A stretch of 64,000 nt of DNA from an uncultured Clostridia bacterium (lineage in GTDB: Bacteria > Bacillota > Clostridia > TANB77 > CAG-508), in the NCBI GenBank assembly GCA_934130935.1, contig CAKOYQ010000001.1:1-64000 (forward strand). Reading direction: 5' to 3'. Shown in pieces: positions 1 through 8,086 of the stretch. The translations under genes were made by a program, and so were the position numbers. Position 1 is the first letter of the stretch, and the number at the start of each line of letters is the position of its first letter. Under the pieces are notes generated by a model. It worked only from the letters and a program-made list of their open reading frames with translations. It had not been told where the DNA came from and searched no databases.

Positions 1-1071
1 TAATATCACATTTCCTAAAAATAAAGATAATACTATAGATGGTAGTGATATAAATATCAACTCAAATATAAATTGAGCTATAATTTTTGCTTTACTTATT
101 CCTATTGATAATAATATTCCTATTTCATAAATTCTTTCCCTTAGCCATAAAATTAATATTAATGATAAAACTATTATTCCTCCTGTCATAATTAAATATG
201 TCATAACCTTTATTATATGTTTTATCCCTTCTACAGATTCTAAAGTTTCTTCATATACATCATCATCTTTTTCAATATTGAATTTTGACCAATCAATTTT
301 TATTTCTTTAATTTTATTTAACACTATATCTGTATCTTCTGAACTGTCTGAAAATATTTCAAGTTTATTTACAACTTTATTGTTTTCTGCTTTGTTTAAT
401 GCTGTTTGGCTTGATTCATAATCGATAAATACCATATTTTCGCTAAAGTCTGATGTCATTCCTGTGTATTTTTCTTGTTTTTTTCCAGAAAAAATTCCAA
501 TAATCTCATATTCATATTCTGTTTTTATTTCATTATTATTTAAATCAAATAGTTCAAGACGAATTTTATCATTTAATCCTAAATTATTTTTTTGTGCCAG
601 TTCTTCATGTATAATAATTTTTTCTCTGTCATCTTTTTCAATATGTCTACCTTTTATAAGAGTAAAAACTCCACTATTAAATAAATTGTCCTTTTCAGTA
701 TTATTTGTGGCTTCTATTGAAAATATATTTCTAAATTCTTCTGGCATATCGTCTCTTTCGATCATTTGCATTCCTTCTACTGCTTTAATATTTGTAGATT
801 TTGCTAGTCCATCATATTGGGGAATTGTTTCTTTTATCTCTTTTATATTTTCTATTTCTTTAAATTGATTTGTTTTAAAGTTCTCATTGTTATTTTGTGT
901 TATTGATAAAGATGTATTTGATAACTTATATAAATTATTTTCTAAGCTGATTGTTGATTTCATTATGTTTAAACATGAGTATAAGCATGAAAGAACTATT
1001 GTTAAAATAATAAATATAATAACTGTTCTACTCCTCTTTCTCAAGATATATGCTATAGCATTTTTTAACAT
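1..1071 (-). CDS. FtsX-like ABC transporter permease, 5' part (runs off the window)
   Basis: The reading frame is open from an ATG at 1071 to the window edge, giving 357 residues without a stop. It begins MLKNAIAYILRKRSRTVII, a short basic stretch followed by a first membrane helix, then a long soluble region of about 230 residues resembling a MacB periplasmic core. A second and third membrane helix follow near the edge (VMTYLIMTGGIIVLSLILIL and a later one), with the intracellular EIGILLSIGISKAKI motif typical of FtsX permeases. Such proteins pair with a LolD/MacB-type ATPase to export peptides or drive envelope mechanotransmission. The partner ATPase is not visible and may lie to the left. 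The ribosome site AAAGGAGAG sits 8 bases before the ATG. Family is clear, substrate unknown. Confidence 0.85.
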   Translation of the reverse strand, partial: MLKNAIAYILRKRSRTVIIFIILTIVLSCLYSCLNIMKSTISLENNLYKLSNTSLSITQNNNENFKTNQFKEIENIKEIKETIPQYDGLAKSTNIKAVEGMQMIERDDMPEEFRNIFSIEATNNTEKDNLFNSGVFTLIKGRHIEKDDREKIIIHEELAQKNNLGLNDKIRLELFDLNNNEIKTEYEYEIIGIFSGKKQEKYTGMTSDFSENMVFIDYESSQTALNKAENNKVVNKLEIFSDSSEDTDIVLNKIKEIKIDWSKFNIEKDDDVYEETLESVEGIKHIIKVMTYLIMTGGIIVLSLILILWLRERIYEIGILLSIGISKAKIIAQFIFELIFISLPSIVLSLFLGNVIL

Positions 1072-1179
1072 TTTTATCACTCTCCTTTATACATATTTAA
1101 TAGATTCCATTCTTTTTACTACTTTACATCCAAAATAGTACTTATGCTATCGTATTACAATAAGAAATATAATTTAGAA

Positions 1180-1209
1180 ATTATAATTTGTCGTTCTACT
1201 TGTTTTCAA
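1180..1209 (-). promoter_or_regulatory. Sigma-A-type promoter for the FtsX-like permease
   Basis: On the minus strand a TTGAAA -35 box (1204-1209) is separated by 18 bases from a perfect TATAAT -10 box (1180-1185). Transcription would start about 100 bases before the permease ATG. Confidence 0.55.
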
Positions 1210-1235
1210 TTAAATCGGTATAATATATAATTTTC

Positions 1236-1286
1236 TTACCTATCTTTTTGAAATTTTAGACTTCCACATAATGTTACTATTTTCAT
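1236..1286 (-). pseudogene. 16-codon remnant resembling the start of a deoxyribosyltransferase-like protein
   Basis: A strong ribosome site (GGGAGG) precedes an ATG at 1286 and the peptide MKIVTLCGSLKFQKDR, then a stop. The MKIVTLCGS start resembles the N-terminus of nucleoside 2-deoxyribosyltransferase-like proteins, but nothing of the rest is left. The rest of the 1072-1375 interval holds only the permease promoter and AT-rich sequence. It may be a decayed gene end or a chance short ORF. Confidence 0.3.
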
Positions 1287-1375
1287 TTTATAATCCTCCC
1301 TACAAATTACTATTTTTTATTGTCAGCCATTTTTTATTCCTACATATTAATAAAGCGAAGTTCACTTTTAAGTTA

Positions 1376-2665
1376 TTATTTATTTATTTCATATCTTGTA
1401 CTTGGCCCGTTTCCGATTTTAACCAAAACACCATTTTCAACTAATTTATTTAATATTGTTGAGGTAGTTGTCTTTTCTTTATTAATTAGTGCTTGAGCAT
1501 TAATCCTTGTTATAGAGCCATTTTTTTCAATATATTTTATAATTATATCCATATCACCTTTACTATTATTTTGTATAGCAACATTATTCAATGATATTTT
1601 AGGTAATTTTACAACAAATGCTGACGGTAATACATCTATCTCGAAATTTAATCCAATTTTATTATAATATGATTTTACTCTTCTTAATCCACTTCCTATT
1701 GCTTCTACCCTCTTTATTCTCATAAAAATAGATTGTAAGTAAGGATTTCTTGAAGTTGATAGACCTGCTAGTATATCATCAAGTGTTATGTTTCCATATA
1801 AAGATCCAAAACTAATAACTTCTATTCCATTATTTTTATATAAATTAAGTATATTAGATGTTAACGTTCCATAATCTCTGTGTATAAGAGAATTTAGCAC
1901 AATTTCTCTTAAAATAAATTCTGGATATTCTTCAATATCTTCTCTAACACTCGTATTAATCAATCCATATGTTGCTGTATTATTTTTTAAATAATCAATT
2001 ATAGTATCATAAATTTCCAAGATTGATCCTTTAAATTCTTTTCTATCTAAAAAATTATTCTTTTCATTTGATTGATACACAGCTAACTTAAATGTAAATG
2101 GATTTTGATCAGAAAACAATAATCCTAAGTTTGTATATTTTTGATTTGCAGTAAAATGCAAATTTTCTTTTATATTATTTTCATTTATATTAATATTATT
2201 TTCTTCTAAGGCTTTACTAATATAATCAAAAGTTAATTCTTGATTGCTTGAAATTGATGTTTCAAATGATAAGCTACTATTTTTTATTATCAATTGCTTT
2301 ACTGTTTCTTCTGTTGCAGGAATCGAGCAAGAGCCAGTTCTTAAGTATGTTCCTTTTACAATTCCTTTTTCTTTAAGATAATAAATATCAATTCCTTTTG
2401 AAACTTTTATAATAATATATTCTTTATCTTCAATTTTTCCTGTATTTATTGAAACGAAAACTCTAGCATCTGGATATATATTTGTTCGTATTCCATTAGA
2501 AATCTTTTCTTCAATGTCTTTGCAATTATCCACTCCTATTAAATTTCCATTATCATCATATCCAATATATATAGTTCCAGAATTTGTGTTCAAAAAAGCT
2601 ATGATCTCTTTATATATTTTTTCTGTATAATTTTCTTTAAATTCTATCGATTCATTCTCATTCAT
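1376..2665 (-). CDS. AlbA_2 (Schlafen-type) ATP-binding transcriptional regulator
   Basis: This 429-residue protein has an N-terminal AlbA_2/Schlafen-like domain (about residues 5-120, with NTNSGTIYIGYDDNGNLIGV), a middle region, then a GHKL-type ATPase region (about 245-345, with EIVLNSLIHRDYG and a glycine-rich IGSGLRRV), and a C-terminal winged helix (about 365-425). Family members are annotated as putative transcriptional regulators or RNA/DNA-binding proteins. Targets are rarely known. The start is set at 2665 because GGAGGTAAG lies about 8 bases before that ATG, while an in-frame ATG further upstream has no such site. A repeated element just upstream suggests autoregulation. It stands alone, with the translesion pair behind it. 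Confidence 0.8.
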   Translation of the reverse strand: MNENESIEFKENYTEKIYKEIIAFLNTNSGTIYIGYDDNGNLIGVDNCKDIEEKISNGIRTNIYPDARVFVSINTGKIEDKEYIIIKVSKGIDIYYLKEKGIVKGTYLRTGSCSIPATEETVKQLIIKNSSLSFETSISSNQELTFDYISKALEENNININENNIKENLHFTANQKYTNLGLLFSDQNPFTFKLAVYQSNEKNNFLDRKEFKGSILEIYDTIIDYLKNNTATYGLINTSVREDIEEYPEFILREIVLNSLIHRDYGTLTSNILNLYKNNGIEVISFGSLYGNITLDDILAGLSTSRNPYLQSIFMRIKRVEAIGSGLRRVKSYYNKIGLNFEIDVLPSAFVVKLPKISLNNVAIQNNSKGDMDIIIKYIEKNGSITRINAQALINKEKTTTSTILNKLVENGVLVKIGNGPSTRYEINK

Positions 2666-2685
2666 GCTACTTACCTCCATTTCCA

Positions 2686-2722
2686 ATCGTTCAATCGTTC
2701 AAAATATCGTTCAATCGTTCAA
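2686..2722 (-). promoter_or_regulatory. Repeated ATCGTTCA operator-like element
   Basis: The word ATCGTTCA occurs four times in 37 bases as two tandem pairs separated by a short AT spacer (plus-strand reading). It lies between the -10 box of the AlbA_2 regulator promoter and its ribosome site, where a bound repressor would block transcription. Autoregulation is inferred. Confidence 0.55.
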
Positions 2723-2726
2723 CTAT

Positions 2727-2756
2727 AGTATAACACTTTTATTATAAATTATACAA
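2727..2756 (-). promoter_or_regulatory. Promoter of the AlbA_2 regulator
   Basis: Minus strand TTGTAT (2751-2756), 18-base spacer, TATACT (2727-2732). The predicted start falls at the edge of the repeated operator-like sequence. Confidence 0.5.
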
Positions 2757-2806
2757 GATATATTTTAAAATTTTACACTTTTCAATGCTCCCTCTTCTAT
2801 CTAAAA

Positions 2807-3208
2807 CTATGTTTTAATACAAATATCTAAAATTTCTTTTATGTCAATCTCTAATCCGCTATGCATAATAAAATGTTTGTTATAGTTATCTATTTTGATA
2901 ACATTATCAATTATTGTAATGTATTTTCCACCATCTTTTCTTTTATCATAAACAAAATACGTTACTTCTACTTTTGGTTTCGTTAATATCATCTCCTGTA
3001 TAATATGAATTTTCCTATCTAATATACATTTCATTTCTTCATCTAATTCTATTCTTTTATCTGTAAATCTGGCTGTTTCTTTTACTTGTCCTTCATAACC
3101 TGTTAATGCAGCAAAAGGTGCAAATTGTGCAGACCTTTGAGATAAACTCATTTTAGGATGTTTTGATTCTGGTCTTGATAAATTTATAATATCATCATAT
3201 TTTCCCAT
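2807..3208 (-). CDS. YolD-like protein
   Basis: A 133-residue protein with the hallmark MSLSQRSAQFAPFAALTGY segment (about residues 20-38), followed by a helical region and a beta-rich C-terminal half (YITIIDNVIKIDN). This matches the YolD-like family, small proteins usually encoded beside Y-family polymerases in Firmicutes and proposed to act with them in translesion synthesis. Its ATG overlaps the stop of the upstream polymerase gene (TAATG), so the two are translationally coupled. The exact biochemical role of YolD is not established. Confidence 0.85.
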   Translation of the reverse strand: MGKYDDIINLSRPESKHPKMSLSQRSAQFAPFAALTGYEGQVKETARFTDKRIELDEEMKCILDRKIHIIQEMILTKPKVEVTYFVYDKRKDGGKYITIIDNVIKIDNYNKHFIMHSGLEIDIKEILDICIKT

Positions 3209-4698
3209 TATCCCTTATGTCCTCCTACTTGTTCATTTCTTTCTATTGTTGTTCCCCCATTTTCAAAATTCATTCCTTTAAGAATAGCATTTTTCCCGAA
3301 TTTTTTCTTTATATATAAAATAGATTTTTGAAGATCTCTTTCTTTCATTTCTTTTTCTCGCTTTTGCTCTTTTTCATTATAATTTGTAAATAAATCCATT
3401 TGTTCGTAATTATTATCTTTTTCAGCTTGTATTTCATTAACAACATTATTTGCTGTAATTGTAATTCTTCTTGTAAATAACCTATTATCAATAATTCTAT
3501 CATATAATTTTAATATTGCTTTGGAAATTATTTTATTTGAAGACGTTTTATAATCAAGATTTTCTGTCCCATGAGCATGTTTAGGCACATTTCGTCCATA
3601 TCTATCAATAGTAATTTCTCCTTGGTATTTAATATTTGTATCAGTTAAATTGTTTATATCATACCCTATATCTAAAACTAATTGATTTGTAACTAAGTGC
3701 TTGTCAACTAAATCTAAAACTAACAATTCAGTCATTTCTTTTATCACAAGTTTTGTTTTTTCATAATTATATGGACAGTGCAAAACTTGACCTGAACTTA
3801 AACTATTTGTTGTTGGAACATATGATTTTATACTCTTCATAGTACATGGTTCATATCCCCAAGCATGATCTATTAATAACTCTGCATTAATACCAAATAA
3901 TTTAAATAGTTTATCTTCATTATAAATAGAACATTTAGCTACATCTCCCATGGTATACATATTATTTTGTTCCAATTTTTTTGCAGTACCTTTCCCTATT
4001 CTCCAAAAATCCGTTAAAGGTCTATGATTCCATAATTGATGTTTATACATGTTTTCATCTAAACAAGCTATTCTTGCTCCATACTTATTTGCCATTGCAT
4101 GTTTTGCTACAATATCCATTGCAATTTTTGATAAATATAAATTTGTTCCAACACCACAAGTTGCTGTAATACCTGTTTTTTTATATACTTCCTGTACAAT
4201 TTTAGTTGCTAATTTGCTTGGTTTCATCTGGTATGTCTTTAAATAATGTGTCAAATCGATAAATACTTCATCTATTGAATATACATATATATCCTCAGGA
4301 GAAAAATACTTTAAATAAATATTATAGATATCTATACTATATTTCATATACTTGTTCATTTGAGGTGGTGCTATAATGTAATCTAGTTCATATTCTTGAT
4401 GTATTTTTAATTCACTATCTTCATATGATTTTCCATTTAAAATATGACCTGGAGCATTATATTTTCTTTTTGCATTTATTTCTTTTACTTTTTGTATTAC
4501 TTCAAATAATCTTACTCTTCCAGGTATTCCATATTGTTTTAGAGATGGACTAACTGCAAGGCATATAGTTTTTTCTGTTCTACTAATGTCAGCAACAACT
4601 AGATTTGTTGTTAATGGATCAAGACCTCTTTCTATACATTCAACTGAAGCATAAAAGCTTTTTAAATCTATTGCTACATAAAAGCTTCTTTCTTGCAT
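3208..4698 (-). CDS. Y-family DNA polymerase (UmuC/UvrX-like)
   Basis: A 496-residue translesion polymerase. The catalytic N-terminal half holds the first metal ligand in AIDLKSFYASVE (about residues 9-20) and the second acidic motif in VYSIDEVFIDLT (about 138-149). A helix-hairpin-helix thumb follows (WRIGKGTAKKLEQNN), then a little-finger region. The C-terminal tail is charged and lacks a clear clamp-binding motif. Length and the YolD partner match the UvrX/YqjW type rather than the shorter DinB. The ribosome site AGGAGG lies 6 bases before the ATG. It forms a two-gene operon with the YolD-like gene. Such pairs are commonly SOS-induced, and a weak palindrome at the promoter is noted separately. 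Confidence 0.9.
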   Translation of the reverse strand: MQERSFYVAIDLKSFYASVECIERGLDPLTTNLVVADISRTEKTICLAVSPSLKQYGIPGRVRLFEVIQKVKEINAKRKYNAPGHILNGKSYEDSELKIHQEYELDYIIAPPQMNKYMKYSIDIYNIYLKYFSPEDIYVYSIDEVFIDLTHYLKTYQMKPSKLATKIVQEVYKKTGITATCGVGTNLYLSKIAMDIVAKHAMANKYGARIACLDENMYKHQLWNHRPLTDFWRIGKGTAKKLEQNNMYTMGDVAKCSIYNEDKLFKLFGINAELLIDHAWGYEPCTMKSIKSYVPTTNSLSSGQVLHCPYNYEKTKLVIKEMTELLVLDLVDKHLVTNQLVLDIGYDINNLTDTNIKYQGEITIDRYGRNVPKHAHGTENLDYKTSSNKIISKAILKLYDRIIDNRLFTRRITITANNVVNEIQAEKDNNYEQMDLFTNYNEKEQKREKEMKERDLQKSILYIKKKFGKNAILKGMNFENGGTTIERNEQVGGHKG

Positions 4699-4722
4699 AT
4701 TTTACCTCCTAAACTTTATTAG

Positions 4723-4751
4723 ATTATAACACTTTATTGCTTCTTTGTAAA
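4723..4751 (-). promoter_or_regulatory. Promoter of the translesion polymerase operon
   Basis: Minus strand TTTACA (4746-4751), 17-base spacer, TATAAT (4723-4728). An AAAC-N4-GTTT palindrome (4749-4760) overlaps the -35 box. Confidence 0.65.
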
Positions 4752-4763
4752 CAGTTGTTTGAT

Positions 4764-4799
4764 AAAATAAAAAAATTAGTTATATTTCAAACTAATTTT
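4764..4799 (-). terminator. Terminator after the TetR-family gene
   Basis: A 9-bp perfect stem (4772-4780 with 4791-4799) starts right after the stop codon and is followed on the minus strand by a T-rich run. Confidence 0.7.
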
Positions 4800-4800
4800 C

Positions 4801-5382
4801 TTATTCTACAATATTTTTTCCTTTTTCTATTTTATAGCCTATAATCATTTGCTTTACGGTCGTAGCTAAAAGTTCATCAATTTCTTCATCTGTAAGTTTT
4901 ATTGTTCCAGTAACAATTAGTGTTGCAATTCCATGAGTGAATATCCAAACTCTTAAATGAAATTCTTTTTGCTCTTCAAAAGTTAATCCAGTGAATTTTT
5001 GACCTGTTTGAATAATTTTATCTCCAAGATGATCTATTTGTATGAAATTTACTGGATTTATTTCTGTTTTTCTCATAAACATAATCTTAAAAAATTCTGG
5101 ATAATCTCTTGCAAATTTTACATATGAATTTCCCATTGATTTGTAAGCTGCTTCACTATTTTCTCCACTTAACATATAATCTTTATATATTTCATGGATT
5201 TCCTCAAATACAGCTTGTTTTAACTCATTCATGGTAGCAAACTGGTAAAATATAGGTTGTATTGAGCAATTAAGTTTTTGGGCAACATTTCGTGCATTTA
5301 GACCTTCTATTCCTTTTTCTTTTACAATCTCAAAAGCTGCATTTACTATATCTTCTTTTGTATTTTTTACTATTCCTGCCAT
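4801..5382 (-). CDS. TetR/AcrR-family transcriptional regulator
   Basis: A 193-residue protein. The N-terminal 50 residues form the TetR helix-turn-helix (TKEDIVNAAFEIVKEKGIEG, then LNARNVAQKLNCSIQPIFY). The rest is an all-helical ligand-binding domain with the FPEFFK-like segment seen in many clostridial TetR proteins. It stands alone with its own terminator. No efflux pump or enzyme lies next to it, so neither ligand nor target can be proposed from context. The next gene in transcription order upstream is rho. Confidence 0.85.
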   Translation of the reverse strand: MAGIVKNTKEDIVNAAFEIVKEKGIEGLNARNVAQKLNCSIQPIFYQFATMNELKQAVFEEIHEIYKDYMLSGENSEAAYKSMGNSYVKFARDYPEFFKIMFMRKTEINPVNFIQIDHLGDKIIQTGQKFTGLTFEEQKEFHLRVWIFTHGIATLIVTGTIKLTDEEIDELLATTVKQMIIGYKIEKGKNIVE

Positions 5383-5433
5383 AAAAATCTTCCTTTCTAT
5401 AAAAGTATAAGGATTAGTAAATAAACCTTTTAA

Positions 5434-6795
5434 TTAATTCTTATAGTTTTTTAAATAAGAATCCATTTTAATCAAAAATTCTTCATTATTTTTAGTTTGG
5501 GTCATTTGAGAAATAATTTGTTCAGTAACATCTGCAACAGGTAAATTATTTAAAGCCTTTCTCAATGCAAAAACTGTTTCCATTTCAGGTTTTGTTAATA
5601 ATAAATCTTCTCTTCTTGTTCCTGATTTATTTATATCTATTGCTGGGAAAATACGTTTTTCAGATAATTTTCTATCAAGATGTACTTCCATATTTCCTGT
5701 ACCTTTAAATTCTTCAAATATAACATCATCCATTCTACTTCCAGTTTCTATTAATGAAGTTGCTAAAATTGTTAAACTTCCTCCATTTTCAATATTTCTA
5801 GCTGCTCCAAAGAATTTTTTTGGTTTGTGCAATGCAGCAGGATCTAAACCTCCAGATAATGTTTTTCCAGATGAAGGCATTACTAAATTATACGCACGTG
5901 CTAATCTTGTAATACTATCTAATAATATTACTACATCCTTATTATGTTCAATTATTCTTTTAGCTCTTTCTAATACCATTTCAGCAACTTTTACATGATG
6001 TTCAGGCATTTCGTCAAATGTTGAATAGATAACTTGTCCTTTTATTGAACGCTTCATATCAGTTACTTCTTCTGGTCTTTCATCTATTAAAAGTACAATT
6101 AATTCAACTTCAGGATTGTTTGCTGAAATACTATTAGCAATTTTCTTTAATAATGTTGTTTTTCCTACTTTAGGAGGAGCAACTATCATTCCTCTTTGTC
6201 CTTTTCCTATTGGTGAAATTAAATCAATTATTCTCATAGCATATTCTGTAGGCTTTGTCTCTAATTTTAGCCTTTCATTAGGATATATAGGTGTTAATTC
6301 ATCAAATCTCTTTCTTTTTGCTGCTTTTTCAGGATGTTCCCCATTTACCTCTCCTACGAATATTAGTGAAGGGAATTTTTCGCCTTCTTTTGTTCTAGAA
6401 ATTCCTTTTACTATATCTCCTGTATCTAATTTGAACCTTCTAATTTGGATTGGCGATATATATACATCTTTTGGGCTTGATAAATAATTATCTCCTCTCA
6501 AAAATCCATATCCATCTGGTAAAACTTCTAATATTCCTTCTACTATCTCATCATCATCATTTGTTACTTTATAATCAATTACAGCTTCACCAACTGATTC
6601 TAATTGTTCTTCATCATCTTTGTCATATCTAATTTCCTCTTTTTCTTCTGTTTTTTCTTGTGGTTTAGATGTTTGGGCAACTTGTTTTAATAAAGCGATT
6701 AATTCATCTTTTTTTAATTTTGAAATATTTCTAATATTTTGATCTTTGGCAAAATTTCTCAATTCTAATAATGTCATGTTTTCTAATTCTGACAT
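5434..6795 (-). CDS. rho: Transcription termination factor Rho
   Basis: A 453-residue hexameric RNA helicase that ends transcription at Rho-dependent sites. Domains: Rho N-terminal helical domain (about 1-40), an acidic linker (45-85), the cold-shock RNA-binding domain (about 85-150, with GYGFLR), and the RecA-like ATPase. Walker A is [11 protein letters not shown] (206-216). [15 protein letters not shown] is the Walker B/Q-loop region, and the arginine finger segment follows. The length is normal. The linker is short and acidic, lacking the long Arg/Asn-rich insertion found in some high-GC relatives. It is separated by a terminator from the upstream divIC-like gene. Confidence 0.96.
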   Translation of the reverse strand: MSELENMTLLELRNFAKDQNIRNISKLKKDELIALLKQVAQTSKPQEKTEEKEEIRYDKDDEEQLESVGEAVIDYKVTNDDDEIVEGILEVLPDGYGFLRGDNYLSSPKDVYISPIQIRRFKLDTGDIVKGISRTKEGEKFPSLIFVGEVNGEHPEKAAKRKRFDELTPIYPNERLKLETKPTEYAMRIIDLISPIGKGQRGMIVAPPKVGKTTLLKKIANSISANNPEVELIVLLIDERPEEVTDMKRSIKGQVIYSTFDEMPEHHVKVAEMVLERAKRIIEHNKDVVILLDSITRLARAYNLVMPSSGKTLSGGLDPAALHKPKKFFGAARNIENGGSLTILATSLIETGSRMDDVIFEEFKGTGNMEVHLDRKLSEKRIFPAIDINKSGTRREDLLLTKPEMETVFALRKALNNLPVADVTEQIISQMTQTKNNEEFLIKMDSYLKNYKN

Positions 6796-6862
6796 AACTT
6801 ACCTCCTATTTTTATTTATATTTTTAAATTTTTTATTGGATTTTTTAATAGATTTATAATAA

Positions 6863-6907
6863 TTAAAATAATAAATCCTTAAAACCTGAATGCAGTTTTA
6901 AGGATTT
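6863..6907 (-). terminator. Terminator after the DivIC-like gene
   Basis: A 13-bp stem (6873-6885 with 6895-6907) begins in the stop codon of the DivIC-like gene and is followed on the minus strand by an AT-rich tail, separating that gene from rho. Confidence 0.7.
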
Positions 6908-7187
6908 ACATGTTACTATCGATATAAACTCTTTCATTTTGCAAATACATTCCTAGTTTTTCACGTGCTAGTTTTTCTATATACTCTAATGAATCTGTGT
7001 TTTTCTTTTCTTGTTCTAAATTTTGTTTATTTTGATTTAATTCACTTTCTGCTACTTCAATTTTTGATGATAAGCCTTTAATCTCATCTTTATATTGTGA
7101 TATGTTTAATTGCTGTTTTATAAGCATAACTATCCATATAATTAATGCAATAAAAAATGCATTTCTTAGTAATTTACCGTTTTTCAT
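6906..7187 (-). CDS. DivIC/FtsL-like septum formation protein
   Basis: A 93-residue bitopic membrane protein: a short basic N-terminus, one membrane helix (about residues 9-26), then a coiled coil (about 30-70). The EYIEKLAREKLGM segment near residue 70 is the conserved DivIC/FtsB motif. Such proteins bridge FtsL and the septal synthase complex at division. In Bacillus and many clostridia divIC lies directly behind yabP-yabQ, as here, which supports the DivIC reading. Confidence 0.82.
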   Translation of the reverse strand: MKNGKLLRNAFFIALIIWIVMLIKQQLNISQYKDEIKGLSSKIEVAESELNQNKQNLEQEKKNTDSLEYIEKLAREKLGMYLQNERVYIDSNM

Positions 7188-7229
7188 ATGTACACTCCAT
7201 TTTTATATAAATTATCTTACATATATATA

Positions 7230-7670
7230 TTATTCTCCATTATTCACAAAATTCCCCTTTTTTATTTTTAATTTTCTAAAAAATTTAGAAAAAATTGCTA
7301 ATATTGATGTAATTATTTTTCTAAAAAAAGAAATTATTGTTTTAAAGGGTAATTCTAATATTTTTATTATTGTGCTTAAAATTCTAGTAAAAAGTTTTAC
7401 AAAAATATTACTTAATGTTGACATATATATAAGAGTACCTATAATTATTCCTAAAAACATATATACACGAATTTCTCCATTATTAAAGTACCATATATTA
7501 TATAATATCAAAATTCCAGTTAAAATCCAAAATAAAATGTCTTGTATGTATGTTGCTATATTTCCTGTTTTTATAGTTCTCCTTAGGATTCTAAAAAAGT
7601 CAAATAAAATTCCTATTACCACACCAGTTAATGAAAAAACTAAAAATAAATATGCTTGATTTTGAACCAT
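7230..7670 (-). CDS. yabQ: YabQ, spore cortex biosynthesis protein
   Basis: A 146-residue protein with several hydrophobic helices (about residues 8-25, 38-56, 67-85), the LTGVVIGILFDFFRILRR segment typical of YabQ and a basic C-terminal tail. YabQ is a mother-cell outer forespore membrane protein needed for cortex formation in Bacillus subtilis. The gene sits between yabP and divIC, the usual order. A ribosome site AAAGGCAGAG precedes the ATG. Confidence 0.85.
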   Translation of the reverse strand: MVQNQAYLFLVFSLTGVVIGILFDFFRILRRTIKTGNIATYIQDILFWILTGILILYNIWYFNNGEIRVYMFLGIIIGTLIYMSTLSNIFVKLFTRILSTIIKILELPFKTIISFFRKIITSILAIFSKFFRKLKIKKGNFVNNGE

Positions 7671-7683
7671 AATCTCTGCCTTT

Positions 7684-7989
7684 CTATTTGAAAATTTTAC
7701 TTAAAATTGTTCCTGTGTTTTTTTCTTGTTTGTTTTGACTATAAGATAAACTCGCTATTTCTCCTTCAACAATTACTTCTGCTGTGTCTAAACTTAATTT
7801 ATTTATCCTTATGTTTTCTCCTTTAACCGTTAATAATCCTAACTCTGTATCTACCATCACAACCTGATCATCAAAACTTAATACATCATTTACTCCTGAA
7901 ACACTTAGTTTTTTTCTATTTTCTAGCACTAAATTTTGTATTATATTTGTATTTACATTCATGTTTATATTTTTTCTTTCTTCTATCAT
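7684..7989 (-). CDS. yabP: YabP, sporulation protein
   Basis: A 101-residue protein of the YabP/YqfC family, a small beta-rich domain with the conserved segment LSVSGVNDVLSFDDQVVMV and then GLLTVKGENIRINKLSLDT. YabP acts in the mother cell during cortex formation. An AGGAGG site lies about 10 bases before the ATG at 7989. A downstream in-frame ATG (MNVNTN) is a weaker alternative. It heads the yabP-yabQ-divIC unit. Confidence 0.88.
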   Translation of the reverse strand: MIEERKNINMNVNTNIIQNLVLENRKKLSVSGVNDVLSFDDQVVMVDTELGLLTVKGENIRINKLSLDTAEVIVEGEIASLSYSQNKQEKNTGTILSKIFK

Positions 7990-8051
7990 CTTTTGCTTTC
8001 CTCCTCATATTCATACTACATTATAATATGCGGGGTTTGTCTGTTTTAGAA

Positions 8052-8079
8052 CATAAATAGAGTGGAAAAACTCCACTCT
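8052..8079 (-). terminator. Terminator after valS
   Basis: An 8-bp stem (8059-8066 with 8072-8079) lies just after the valS stop at 8087 and is followed on the minus strand by ATTTATGTT. Confidence 0.65.
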
Positions 8080-8086
8080 GTTTACA

